Below are positions 36,989-45,670 of a DNA stretch of 64,000 bases, one piece after another. The stretch is taken from assembly GCF_009650435.1 (NCBI RefSeq), contig NZ_VVIP01000020.1:31827-95826 (forward strand). The letters run 5' to 3'. Numbering within the stretch: the first letter of the stretch is position 1; every line of letters starts with the position of its first letter. This DNA is from Foetidibacter luteolus (GTDB taxonomy: Bacteria; Bacteroidota; Bacteroidia; Chitinophagales; Chitinophagaceae). The position numbers and the translations under genes were made by a program. The notes beneath the pieces were generated by a model. The model did no database searches, was not told the origin of the DNA, and worked only from the letters and a program-made list of their open reading frames with translations.

Positions 36989-39238
36989 TTATACCACTTT
37001 TTTCCAGTTAAGCCTTACCGAATTTACCGCCAGCACCACATCGCTCATGCCCATTACCAATGCGCCAAATGTGGGGCTTAAAAAGCCAAATGCCGCCACG
37101 GGAATGGCCACTATGTTATAAGCAAAGGCCCAGCCCAGGTTTTGCTGTATGGTAATGTAAGTGTGTTTGCCCAGCCCCAGTGATAAAGGGAGGTTCTTTA
37201 ACCCATGGTTCATTAACACCACCTGCGCACTTTGCATAGCTGCCTGGGTAGCATCGCTAAGAGAAATACCAACTGTAGCCTTGGCCAGCGCAGGCGCATC
37301 ATTAATACCATCACCCACCATCGCTGTTGGCTCTTGCATGGTAAGTGCGGCTAATTTTTCCAGTTTTTGTTCCGGCGTTTGCTCTGCAATTACTTCATCA
37401 ATTCCCAGTTGCCGCGCTACAGCTTCGCTTTTTTCTTTCTTGTCGCCGCTTAGCAGAATGGTTTTTACATTATTGCTATGCAGTAAACTTATTACCTGTT
37501 TGGCTTCAGGTCTTATTTCATCGGCTACATCAATCCAGCCCAGCAATTCATTGTTGCGGATAATGTATACGTTGTGGGTATAGTCTTCTGTTAATCCCTG
37601 TGCTACTTTAAAGGAGCCGGCAATGTATTCGTTCCCTTCTTTGTCCACCGCTTTCATTCCCAGGCCTTTTACTTCTTCCACCGTTTGCCAGCGTATATCG
37701 TCCTTTACTTTCCATTCTTTAGCAATGGCTTTTGCAATGGGATGGTTGGAGTAGCGCTCAAGCGAATAAGCAATACGTTTAAAATCGTCGGGAGTGCTGG
37801 GTGAGTGGTGAGTAGTGAGTGGTGAATGGTGAGTGGTGAGTGGTGAATGGTGAATGGCGGACGATGAACCTTGGGCTGCATCATTGGTATCTGTAAGCTT
37901 TTCCGCATTATTCACCATTGCCCCTTCACCATTCACGCTAAACCCGGTTATTTTAAAATGCCCTGTTGTCAGTGTGCCGGTTTTATCAAACACTACCTGC
38001 CTGATGCTCTTAAAAATTTCGAGGCTGCGGGCATTTTTAAACAGTACCCCGTTGCGGGCAGCACGGCCCAGGCCAACGGCTATCGCAGCGGGGGTTGCCA
38101 GGCCCATTGCGCAGGGGCAGGCTATTACCAGCACAGCAATGCCACGCATTAAACTGTCAGCAAAAGTTAAGTGGCCATAAAAATAATTTATCACAAATGT
38201 TATCATGGATATGATGATAACGCTGGGCACAAAAATGCCGCTTATTTCATCGGCCAGTTGCTGCACCGGCGGTTTTTCAGCCTGGGCCGCCTTTACCAGT
38301 TTAAGAATATTGCCCATTACAGAGTCTTCACCCACGGCGGTAACATAGGCCTTCACCGTTCCGCTTTCCATAATACTGCCGCCGATGAGTTTATCATTCA
38401 TCTTCTTTTCCACCGGCACGCTTTCCCCGGTAATAATCGCTTCATTTACACTGGCATCTCCCCATAGTATTTTGCAATCCATGGGCACAGTTTCACCGGT
38501 TTTTATCAAAATCAAATCTCCTACATGCAGTTTGGTGCTTTCTACGGGAAAAATATGTTCTTCGTGCTTGTCGTCGTAAGCAATCATGTTGGCCATCGTT
38601 TTTTGCGACACAGCCAACTTACGCAACGCAGCCTGTGTGGTTTCAACAGATTTATCTTCCAGCCAGTTTCCTAAAAAAACCAGTGTAAGTATGGTTGCGG
38701 TGGTTTCAAAAAACATGTATTGTTCCGCCTGGCCAATCAGCATCCCGTAAACGCTGTATCCCAACGCCGCTGTTGCGCCCAGGGCAATCAGCACGTTCAT
38801 GTTAGGCACGCCGTTCCACAGGCTTTTAATGGCGCTGCGGCCAAAAAAATCCATCCCTACTATGTAAACGGGTAAAGCCAGCGCCAGTTGCACATAAGGG
38901 TTCATGAGCGCATGAATATGAATGCCCGGGATAAGATGCCCGAAAAACAGCGGCACGGTAAAAACTAAACAAAAAATAAACCGCTGCCAATGGTTTTTAA
39001 ACAGCCTGCGTTGTTTTTTGGGCTGGGCCTCATCACCGGTATGAACCTGGTAACCCAGGCCGTCAATACCTTTGGCTATTTCCTGTTTTGAGGCATTGCC
39101 ATTAATATCAAAACTCACATCGCCACCAATAAAATTTACTTTTACGTTCTGCATGCCCTTGCCTTCCAGGTATTTGCTGATGGTTAAGGCGCAGTTCGTG
39201 CAATCCATGCCTTCTACTTTCCAGTTTACTTTCTCCAT
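36989..39238 (-). CDS. copA: Copper-type heavy-metal P1B ATPase with an in-frame repeat insertion
   Basis: 749 residues: an N-terminal HMA domain with metal site GMDCTNCA, the TM helix with CPC (VIACPCAMGLATPAA, near residue 374), the phosphorylation site DKTGTLTTG (near 418), the P1B-specific SNHPIAKAI, and hinge GDGINDAPALAKA (near 640). It exports Cu(I)-class metals from the cytoplasm using ATP. CPC suggests copper or silver, though MDCTNC HMA domains also occur in Zn/Cd pumps. Residues about 459-480 read HHSPLTT three times, encoded by a heptamer tract at 37798-37862, in a variable loop of the N-domain. The gene is probably still functional because all motifs after it are in frame. Confidence 0.9.
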   Translation of the reverse strand: MEKVNWKVEGMDCTNCALTISKYLEGKGMQNVKVNFIGGDVSFDINGNASKQEIAKGIDGLGYQVHTGDEAQPKKQRRLFKNHWQRFIFCLVFTVPLFFGHLIPGIHIHALMNPYVQLALALPVYIVGMDFFGRSAIKSLWNGVPNMNVLIALGATAALGYSVYGMLIGQAEQYMFFETTATILTLVFLGNWLEDKSVETTQAALRKLAVSQKTMANMIAYDDKHEEHIFPVESTKLHVGDLILIKTGETVPMDCKILWGDASVNEAIITGESVPVEKKMNDKLIGGSIMESGTVKAYVTAVGEDSVMGNILKLVKAAQAEKPPVQQLADEISGIFVPSVIIISMITFVINYFYGHLTFADSLMRGIAVLVIACPCAMGLATPAAIAVGLGRAARNGVLFKNARSLEIFKSIRQVVFDKTGTLTTGHFKITGFSVNGEGAMVNNAEKLTDTNDAAQGSSSAIHHSPLTTHHSPLTTHHSPSTPDDFKRIAYSLERYSNHPIAKAIAKEWKVKDDIRWQTVEEVKGLGMKAVDKEGNEYIAGSFKVAQGLTEDYTHNVYIIRNNELLGWIDVADEIRPEAKQVISLLHSNNVKTILLSGDKKEKSEAVARQLGIDEVIAEQTPEQKLEKLAALTMQEPTAMVGDGINDAPALAKATVGISLSDATQAAMQSAQVVLMNHGLKNLPLSLGLGKHTYITIQQNLGWAFAYNIVAIPVAAFGFLSPTFGALVMGMSDVVLAVNSVRLNWKKVV
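37798..37862. repeat. Heptamer/octamer tandem tract inside copA
   Basis: Plus-strand units GGTGAGT, AGTGAGT, GGTGAAT follow one another nine times. Each 21 bases encode HHSPLTT on the minus strand. The same type of units occurs between genes at 33047-33090 and 48727-48752. Confidence 0.85.
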
Positions 39239-39607
39239 AATTTATTGTATAGTAGTTCTAATAATGAAATGAGTAACCGGCATTTTCATTATCAGAATGA
39301 TTATAAATGTTACAGGGCAGGATAAGTGTAGTAACTAATTTTTATGCTGACGGAATTGATTTCTACCAGGTGGGCTGCCGAGTATTGCTCCGGACGTACA
39401 AGTGAGTGACACAACCAAAGCCCAATAGCAGTAACACAGCTAAGCCCCAAAACTTCTTTATCCAAAAAATTAGTAGAATCAACAAATCAACGGTACAAAG
39501 TTACCGCAAGGCAAAAAAGGCCGGATTGCGATTGCGGAAATATCTTTACCACCACGTTGCATTTAGCAGGGTTTTATAAAAGCTTTACAATTCAGTACGT
39601 TTGCAGC
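39239..39607. other. Divergent intergenic region
   Basis: 369 bases between copA and tsaE. They contain a decayed TTGCGACGCAA-family copy (39392-39426, CGGACGTACAAGTGAGTGAC) and the tsaE promoter. No ORF is supported. Confidence 0.6.
39596..39603 (+). promoter_or_regulatory. -7 promoter element of tsaE
   Basis: TACGTTTG is an exact TAnnTTTG match ending four bases before the ATG at 39608. It implies a near-leaderless mRNA and excludes the longer frame from 39557. Confidence 0.6.
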
Positions 39608-40021
39608 ATGGTGATTGAATATGCCTTACCGGATATAAACAACGCTGCCCAACAATTATGGGGGGCGGCAAAAAACTATAGAATTTGGGCCTTGCACGGG
39701 CAAATGGGCAATGGCAAAACAACCCTGGTACACGCCCTGTGCGAAACCCTGCAGGTAACAGATACCATCAGCAGCCCAACTTTCGCGATTATTAACGAAT
39801 ACCGCAGCCCCGTGGCGGGAACTATTTACCACATGGATTGGTACCGCATGAAAGACGAGGAAGAAGCCATACAGGCCGGCATTGACGACTGCCTGCAAAG
39901 CGGCAACTACTGCTTTGTAGAATGGCCTGAGAAAGCCGTGGGCCTGCTGCCGGACGAAACCCTGCACCTGCAACTTGACCTGCTTAACAACCAAACAAGA
40001 CAAATACGCCTGATGTTATAA
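39608..40021 (+). CDS. tsaE: tRNA N6-threonylcarbamoyladenosine biosynthesis ATPase TsaE
   Basis: 137 residues from the ATG at 39608. The Walker A motif is GQMGNGKTTLVHAL, followed by TISSPTFAIINEY and the DWYRM segment typical of TsaE. TsaE is the ATPase of the TsaBDE complex that makes the t6A modification of ANN-decoding tRNAs. The open frame begins 17 codons earlier (39557), but that stretch overlaps a consensus promoter. Alanine dehydrogenase follows 53 bases downstream, a common Bacteroidota arrangement. Confidence 0.93.
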   Translation: MVIEYALPDINNAAQQLWGAAKNYRIWALHGQMGNGKTTLVHALCETLQVTDTISSPTFAIINEYRSPVAGTIYHMDWYRMKDEEEAIQAGIDDCLQSGNYCFVEWPEKAVGLLPDETLHLQLDLLNNQTRQIRLML

Positions 40022-40074
40022 ATTGAGTAACTTTAAGTACAACATCAGGGGAAACACAAACCACTCCAAACTAC

Positions 40075-41289
40075 ATGGCCACATCAAAACCAATTATCAG
40101 TCCGTCTATAAGCTACGAAACACTGGAAGAAACATTAGATATTAAACGCCAGGGCGCCAGCCTGCACATAGGCCTGCCCAAAGAAACCGCTTATAATGAA
40201 AACAGGGTGGCATTAATACCTGAAGCAGTAGGTGTTTTGGTAAATAATGGTCACGAAGTAATTATAGAAACCACCGCCGGCGAGGGCAGCAAATACACCG
40301 ACAACGACTTTAGTGAAGCAGGCGCCAGGATAGCCTACGACAAAGAAGAAGTGTATAAAGCGCCCATTTTAATTAAAAGCGCACCGGTAATGGATGACGA
40401 CCTGCCTTTTCTGCAGCTTAACCAAACCATTATATCCCCCATTCATCTCTCTGTGCTTAAAAAGCAGTTTATAGAAAAGATGATTGAAAAGCGGGTAACA
40501 GCGCTGGGCTTTGAAAACCTGAAAGATGACAGCGGTACCTACCCCATAGTACGCAGCATGAGCGAAATTGCCGGCAGCGCCGTAATGCTTATTGCCGGCC
40601 AGTACCTGGGCAGCGCCAATAATGGTAAAGGTGTGCTGTTGGGCGGCATTAGCGGCATACCGCCTACAAAAGTTATTATTATCGGGGCCGGGGTAGTTGG
40701 CGAGTTTGCCACAAGAACAGCGCTGGCTTTGGGCGCATCCGTAAAAGTGTTCGACAACAATGTGTACCGCCTTAAACGCCTGCAAAACAACCTGGGCGTT
40801 AGGGTATGGACCAGCGTTATAGAGCCTAAAATACTTGCCAAGCAATTAAAAACCTGCGAAGTGGCCGTTGGCGCCCTTACCAACGAAAGCGGCCGCAGCC
40901 CCATAGTGGTATCAGAAGAAATGGTGATGGCTATGCGCCCCGGCAGCGTTATTATTGATGTAAGCATAGACCGCGGCGGCTGTTTTGAAACCAGCGAAGT
41001 AACCCGCCACGAAGCCCCCACTTTTGAAAAACACGGCGTAATACATTACTGCGTGCCCAATATACCCAGTGGCTTTGCCCGCACGGCCAGCCATGCCATA
41101 AGCAATGTACTGATGCCTCTGCTGCTGGATGCCAGCGACGAAGGCGGCATTGACGAAATGGTATGGCACAATTTTAACCTGCGCCATGGCATTTACATGT
41201 ATAAAGGCCATCTTACCAATTTTTATATCAGCCAGCGGTTTGATTTAAAATATACCGATTTGAATTTGCTGATTGCCAGCAGAAGGTAA
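40075..41289 (+). CDS. ald: Alanine dehydrogenase
   Basis: 404 residues of the AlaDH/transhydrogenase family. Seen are GLPKETAYNENRVALIPEAV (substrate lysine/arginine region), the catalytic histidine context SPIHLSVLKK, and the NAD-binding Rossmann motif IIIGAGVVGEFATRTALALG, with aspartate DNNVYRLKRL. Then come DVSIDRGGCFETSE and YCVPNIPSGFARTASHAISN. It interconverts L-alanine and pyruvate plus ammonia with NAD. The N-terminal 25 residues are an extension seen in Bacteroidota members. It is probably co-transcribed with tsaE. Confidence 0.93.
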   Translation: MATSKPIISPSISYETLEETLDIKRQGASLHIGLPKETAYNENRVALIPEAVGVLVNNGHEVIIETTAGEGSKYTDNDFSEAGARIAYDKEEVYKAPILIKSAPVMDDDLPFLQLNQTIISPIHLSVLKKQFIEKMIEKRVTALGFENLKDDSGTYPIVRSMSEIAGSAVMLIAGQYLGSANNGKGVLLGGISGIPPTKVIIIGAGVVGEFATRTALALGASVKVFDNNVYRLKRLQNNLGVRVWTSVIEPKILAKQLKTCEVAVGALTNESGRSPIVVSEEMVMAMRPGSVIIDVSIDRGGCFETSEVTRHEAPTFEKHGVIHYCVPNIPSGFARTASHAISNVLMPLLLDASDEGGIDEMVWHNFNLRHGIYMYKGHLTNFYISQRFDLKYTDLNLLIASRR

Positions 41290-41768
41290 GTCCCTTCTCT
41301 AAAGCGAGTGTTTAAAAGCAGGAAGAAGATTTTTATGGGCCCGGCAGCAGGAATAAGAATGAGGCTTCCGTTGCGTCGCACTCTTGTACGTTCTGTTCGC
41401 TATGAGGCTTTTACCACCAGGTAGCCATTGTTTCTGCCGCCTTCGGCGCCAGAAACTTAGTATAGCATCCGGCAACGCAAAAGAACAGAGAGGCTTGTGT
41501 AAATTTTTGTGCCTGCCAAAAAACAAAAAAGGGACTGCATAGAAATGCTTCCCCGTTTTAGTCCAATATCCTATGAAAAACCTACGGCAAAACTATAACC
41601 GGTTATATGGTATAACAATGTGATAAATCACCAAGGTTTCAATATTTATCCCGGCCCGTACAAACACTGCCCGGCATTTTTACGTTAATGTTACAGGAAA
41701 ACAAAATTTTTATAATGGCGCAACGTTTTAACCGTAAATAATATCATTGTACTTAAACCTTAACGGGT
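41290..41768. other. 479-base intergenic region with two repeat motifs
   Basis: It contains a TTGCGTCGCA-family copy (41337-41403), a GTTTCTGCCGCC hairpin (41430-41456) and 300 bases of otherwise unremarkable AT-rich sequence. No gene is supported. Confidence 0.65.
41337..41403 (-). repeat. TTGCGTCGCA-family repeat, GGGCCCGGCAGCAGGA subtype
   Basis: GGGCCCGGCAGCAGGA, GAATGAGGCTTCC, GTTGCGTCGCACTCTTGTAC are present. It is followed by a short GTTTCTGCCGCC / GGCGCCAGAAAC hairpin at 41430-41456 that also occurs near the copies at 4266 and 49626. Confidence 0.85.
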
Positions 41769-42212
41769 ATGAAAAAGCTGGCTGTTTATATACTACTAAC
41801 ATTAACTCTTGGCTGGGTTGCCTGCAGTAAAGATGAAACTAATCCTACCGCACCTGCCCCGGGCGTTACCGGAACCTGGAAATATACCGGGTACAGCGGT
41901 GGAATAGCGGGGCGGCCATTTACAGAGCAGGATACGGTAACTTATTTTATCCAGTTCGATCAATCAAGATATACTTCCATCAGAAACGGCATACAGGGAT
42001 GCGGCACTTACAGTTTTGAAAAAGACAGTGCCGGCTCTGAAGTGCGCCTGGGGCTGTTACGGCTTTCTGGAGAGGCTGGTGCGGAAGATTTTGACGTTTA
42101 CCGCCGTAACGATACCCTCTCGCTTTACCCGCACAATATGGCAGATGCATTCTCTTATCACTTCAGCTATTCTTTAAAGCAGTTTGACTGGTGTGCAGAT
42201 GATGTGAAGTAA
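41769..42212 (+). CDS. Small lipoprotein of unknown function
   Basis: 147 residues with lipoprotein leader KLAVYILLTLTLGWVAC and a Pro/Ala/Thr linker. The mature domain begins GVTGTWKYTGYSGGIAG and shows alternating beta-strands (TVTYFIQFDQSRYTSI, TYSFEKDS), like lipocalin-type barrels in Bacteroidota lipoproteins with a GTW start. No specific function. It is convergent with the next small lipoprotein gene, with only 24 bases between stops. Confidence 0.8.
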   Translation: MKKLAVYILLTLTLGWVACSKDETNPTAPAPGVTGTWKYTGYSGGIAGRPFTEQDTVTYFIQFDQSRYTSIRNGIQGCGTYSFEKDSAGSEVRLGLLRLSGEAGAEDFDVYRRNDTLSLYPHNMADAFSYHFSYSLKQFDWCADDVK

Positions 42213-42236
42213 AAGCACCGATCAGCGGCAGTTTGT

Positions 42237-42596
42237 TTAAAACTTTCCAAAGAAGTTAGTTATATCAAAATAGATATCTTTTTGTTGCCCTTCCGCTGTT
42301 TTAATGCTAAGCACATCATAAGATTTTTTATCCCGGTGCTGTAAGGTTTGTTTTACCATTGAATACCCGGGGTAATGTTCCCGCAGCCATTCATATTCTT
42401 TTGCCACGCCTTGTATCTCGCCGCCGGCGTTTATTATAACGGCTGTTTCATAAGATAAACCATCACCACCGCTAACAGTAGCAGGTTCATTTTTTCCAGC
42501 CGTTGCACTGCTGGTTATACCTGTTGTGGATTTCCTGGAAGATGTACAGGATACGACGCCGGCAAACATGGCCAGAAGGAGGATATATTTTTTCAT
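42237..42596 (-). CDS. Small lipoprotein of unknown function
   Basis: 119 residues with leader KYILLLAMFAGVVSC. After a Ser/Thr-rich linker, the conserved-looking part runs GLSYETAVIINAGGEIQGVAKEYEWLREHYPGYSMVKQTL...SYDVLSIKTAEGQQKDIYFDITNFFG. The last segment, with a phrase that implies conversion to a structured domain, recurs in short Bacteroidota proteins. No function is assigned. Confidence 0.75.
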   Translation of the reverse strand: MKKYILLLAMFAGVVSCTSSRKSTTGITSSATAGKNEPATVSGGDGLSYETAVIINAGGEIQGVAKEYEWLREHYPGYSMVKQTLQHRDKKSYDVLSIKTAEGQQKDIYFDITNFFGKF

Positions 42597-42660
42597 ATTT
42601 CGGGTTTTATACGGGATGCGCAGGCTACGTTAATTGCACAATGTTTACAAAAAATAGTAA

Positions 42661-42707
42661 TGATTATTAAAAAGCTTCCGCGGTTAACGGAAGCTTTTTA
42701 ATAATCA
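42661..42707 (-). terminator. Terminator of the DUF2167 gene
   Basis: A perfect 20-bp inverted repeat (42661-42680 with 42688-42707) around a 7-base loop lies 68 bases past the DUF2167 stop. Confidence 0.85.
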
Positions 42708-42774
42708 CATTGCCTGCGTATGCTTAAGCCTGCGGGTTATCGTTATTGCTAACGGGTTCAACTGCCACAGTTTC

Positions 42775-43695
42775 TTAAGGGCGGCCACGGCCGGTAAGCC
42801 ATTTTCTGACAGCGTAGAATATAGCGATAATGCCCATCACGATAAATTTGCCAAACTTGGCTATTATCGCGAACAAACCGGCTTTTGCCAACACTTTGCC
42901 CGCAACCAGGCCACCAATGGTGTACACAGCAATTTTATCTGTGCTGGAGTTAAAATCAGCATACCTGTTGCCGTCTGTAAAAGATGCCATGGCCAGCACT
43001 TTATCAATGTCTTTTTTAACCAACGGTAGCCCGCTCATGGATGAAACCGCGTTAAGGGAAAGTACACCCTTGCGGCCCAGAACCCTTACATCGTAGTTAA
43101 GCGTATGGTTTTCGTTATCGCCAAACTGGAGGTCTTTAGCCCAATGCAGCACTTTCTTTTTTTCATCGTAAAAAGGCTTTTGCGCCCAGCCGGCAAAATG
43201 GATGGGTTCGTAACCCATCTGCGCTCTTTCCTTGTTTTGTTCAGGCTCTTCTTTTTGTTCGTCTTTCAGCATCTTGTCGTAGTCTATGTCTTTGGCATCA
43301 TCGTCTTTTACATAGCCCATGTCATCGAATGAAACAATAAAAGCATAAGAGCTATCGTCCAGTGGAGAAGAAGTGGCCGGTAAAATCATGCCCAGGATAT
43401 CATCCCTCTTAGGGTTGCCCCAAATATCATGCACTACAAACTGTGTTTGCTCAGCGTTAAGAAACTTAAACCCGGCAGGAACATTCAGTTCCGCATGGTC
43501 TCCCTTCAGGGAAATTTTGCCGGTTTGGTATTTAAGGGCACTGGCCACCGAGTCAGAAAATTTCTCGTAAGCTGCAATTTCCGCGGCAACGGAATCAATC
43601 TCCGCAACGGCCTCAGCTTTCTTTTTCTTGTCTTTTTCGGCAAATGTGGTTAGTGCCAGTAACAGGCACAGGGGAAGGAACAGCAGTTTCTTCAT
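42775..43695 (-). CDS. DUF2167 family membrane protein
   Basis: 306 residues with a signal peptide (LLFLPLCLLLALTTFAE). The DUF2167 core covers about residues 60-240: ISLKGDHAELNVPAGFKFL, DDILGMILP, YAFIVSFDDMGYVKDDDAKDIDYDKML, FAGWAQKPFYDEKKKVLHWAKDL, LNYDVRVLGRKGVLSLNAV. Near the C-terminus a membrane segment (GLFAIIAKFGKFIVMGIIAIFYAVRKW) is followed by a basic tail. The biochemical role is unknown. Confidence 0.87.
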   Translation of the reverse strand: MKKLLFLPLCLLLALTTFAEKDKKKKAEAVAEIDSVAAEIAAYEKFSDSVASALKYQTGKISLKGDHAELNVPAGFKFLNAEQTQFVVHDIWGNPKRDDILGMILPATSSPLDDSSYAFIVSFDDMGYVKDDDAKDIDYDKMLKDEQKEEPEQNKERAQMGYEPIHFAGWAQKPFYDEKKKVLHWAKDLQFGDNENHTLNYDVRVLGRKGVLSLNAVSSMSGLPLVKKDIDKVLAMASFTDGNRYADFNSSTDKIAVYTIGGLVAGKVLAKAGLFAIIAKFGKFIVMGIIAIFYAVRKWLTGRGRP

Positions 43696-43787
43696 GGTTT
43701 AAGGTTTTTTGTTAAGCCGCAAAAATGCTGTTTATATTTTAAAAGCGTTACAGCTTATAAAAATTTAATCAAAATCTAAACAATAAA

Positions 43788-43805
43788 GGCCGGAAAAATC
43801 CGGCC
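43788..43805 (-). terminator. Terminator of the bestrophin gene
   Basis: The stem GGCCGGA / TCCGGCC with loop AAAA is followed on the minus strand by TTTATTG. Confidence 0.65.
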
Positions 43806-43834
43806 CTCTCGTTGCATTCGTATATCGCGTTCAT

Positions 43835-44749
43835 CTACAAAACATAAAATTGCAATGCCTGCTGTTCCGTTTGTTCCGGCAGTTCCTGGTCTTTCAGCAT
43901 TTGTCTCAGGTCTCTTTCTATGGTGTTGGATATTGCGGTCATAGGGGTATCGGTTGGCTTATTTTCAAACGGGTCCTGCAGGTGTATGGCCATTTTTTCT
44001 ATCAGCAAAAAGCAGGAAGCTATGGCCACTACAACCGGCACTTCCATAAACCCAAAGTACTGTATAACTCCAAAGGGCAGCAAGCCAATGAAAAGCAGTA
44101 ATGAAAAATGTATGTATTGGCTATAAGTAACCGGGAAAACGGTGTTTTTAATACGTTCGCATTTGCCCATAGAATCGCAGAGGCGGCTTAGCGTCCTGTC
44201 AAGTTCCACCTGTTGAAACTGGTTGATCCAGCCCATCTCCAGCGCCTTGTTAAGGTCACGTGCATGCAGCTCCAGCAAGGCTGCAGGTACATTGGTATAA
44301 TGCGATACAAACTCCTGCTCCTTGCGGCTTATAAACCTGTCAAGCCCCTCCCTGGAGTTTAGGCCGCGCAGGTTTTTACCCAGGCTGTAACACCAGGCCA
44401 TCTGCCTTTTTACAAACCTTTCCCGCATGTGCTGTATTGCGTCTCCTTCATATTCCACTTCGGTAAAGCAAAGTATTTGGCGGGTTAAGGTCCTGGAATC
44501 ATTAACTATCGCACCCCATATATGGCGTGCTTCCCACCAACGGTCGTATGCCTGGTTGCTTCTAAAGCCCAGCAGCAGCGATATAACCGTTCCCAGTATG
44601 GCAGGTACCGCCAGCGGTATGGATATCCTGGTAAAGTGAAAGTTATTGTACAGCAGTACAATAGCAACCGCATACAAAGTAATAAACAGTACTTCGTAGC
44701 GTATCTTTCCAAACACATATCTAAATGGTATATTCTCTTTTAGCAACAT
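43835..44749 (-). CDS. Bestrophin-family anion channel (UPF0187)
   Basis: 304 residues with four TM segments: VLFITLYAVAIVLLY, ISIPLAVPAILGTVISLLLGF, the FSLLLFIGLLPFGVI region and VPVVVAIASCFLLIEKMAI. The bestrophin marker FRSNQAYDRWWEARHIWGAIVNDSRTLTRQ is clear, as is LQDPFENKPTDTPM near the C-terminus. Bacterial bestrophins are pentameric channels, anion or cation selective depending on pore residues. It lies 88 bases downstream of the USP-like gene on the same strand. Confidence 0.9.
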   Translation of the reverse strand: MLLKENIPFRYVFGKIRYEVLFITLYAVAIVLLYNNFHFTRISIPLAVPAILGTVISLLLGFRSNQAYDRWWEARHIWGAIVNDSRTLTRQILCFTEVEYEGDAIQHMRERFVKRQMAWCYSLGKNLRGLNSREGLDRFISRKEQEFVSHYTNVPAALLELHARDLNKALEMGWINQFQQVELDRTLSRLCDSMGKCERIKNTVFPVTYSQYIHFSLLLFIGLLPFGVIQYFGFMEVPVVVAIASCFLLIEKMAIHLQDPFENKPTDTPMTAISNTIERDLRQMLKDQELPEQTEQQALQFYVL

Positions 44750-44836
44750 ACTGTTATTCTTTAAATGGGTGAGTGTTTATTTCTTGCGCGATAAGCGTTT
44801 AAAATATTTCAGCCGGTAACTGAAATGTAATACCAG

Positions 44837-45328
44837 CTACATCTGTGTAAAGCTGAATGATTCTTTTTTCTGCGCATCAACTACAGAAACCTTGCCTTCC
44901 GCACGTTCAAATGTGCTGAGCAGTTGAAGGCCTGATTTTTTTAATATGGAAACAGGGTTCATGCTGTACTTGTGAGGCAGTTGCAGGCGCAATTCTTCCG
45001 GCAATACAATAAGACTGATGTTGTTAGCATCGGCAAAATTTTTAAATACCCTTACTGTATTTCCGTACATGTATTTAACACAAACTGAATTGATGGTTTC
45101 AAAGTAAAGGTTCTTTACTTTCTTGCATTGATTGCGGAAGTCATCAGAAACTAACCCGGAATAAATTTTTTCGCGGCCTATAAACATTAAGTCAATAATG
45201 CTGTCCGGCAAATCAAAAGCGTGAAACAAAACAGCGTTGAATTTTTCACCTTTTAAAGCTTCGGCGGTTTTGTTAACCAGTTGCAGCGTTTCCAGCGTAA
45301 AGTCAGTTGGTATTAAAACATTTTTCAT
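44837..45328 (-). CDS. Universal-stress-protein-like (UspA fold) protein
   Basis: 163 residues from the ATG at 45328 (MKNVLIPTDFTLETLQLVNKTAEALKG), which matches the first strand and helix of the Usp fold. The upstream 14-codon extension is not convincing. Only a single partial Usp domain is present: FNAVLFHAFDLPDS, the middle helices, and NISLIVLPEELRL. The usual ATP-binding GxxGx9GS motif near the C-terminus is not seen, so it probably does not bind ATP. Function is unknown. Confidence 0.7.
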   Translation of the reverse strand: MKNVLIPTDFTLETLQLVNKTAEALKGEKFNAVLFHAFDLPDSIIDLMFIGREKIYSGLVSDDFRNQCKKVKNLYFETINSVCVKYMYGNTVRVFKNFADANNISLIVLPEELRLQLPHKYSMNPVSILKKSGLQLLSTFERAEGKVSVVDAQKKESFSFTQM

Positions 45329-45370
45329 GATATAATTTTTTAGAGATGATGTGCCTGATAATTTATACAA

Positions 45371-45670
45371 AGCTGCTACGCCGCCATTAAAACCCGATAA
45401 GAGAGTAATTAGAGATAAATAAGAATGTTATTAGAAAAGAATTAGAGTAGTTTAGTTTTTAAGTGTATCAAAAAGGCTATAGTTAAACAATACCCGAACG
45501 TATTCAACAGTATTTATATACAATAGGAAAGAATAGCAATTTCATAAACAATCCTTTAACAATTGTATTAAATTAGTTTTACAAAAGCCGGTCACTATCT
45601 TTACCCATCTATCGGTTGGTTGCCATTGTTTTTGCCAACCCTTTTATCCACTTTAAACCGGAAGTTTAGT
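45371..45670. other. 300-base AT-rich divergent region
   Basis: It separates the USP-like gene from the GH30 gene. A TATCTTTA sequence (45596-45603) is a one-base variant of the -7 consensus and could drive the GH30 gene. There is nothing else of note. Confidence 0.5.
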
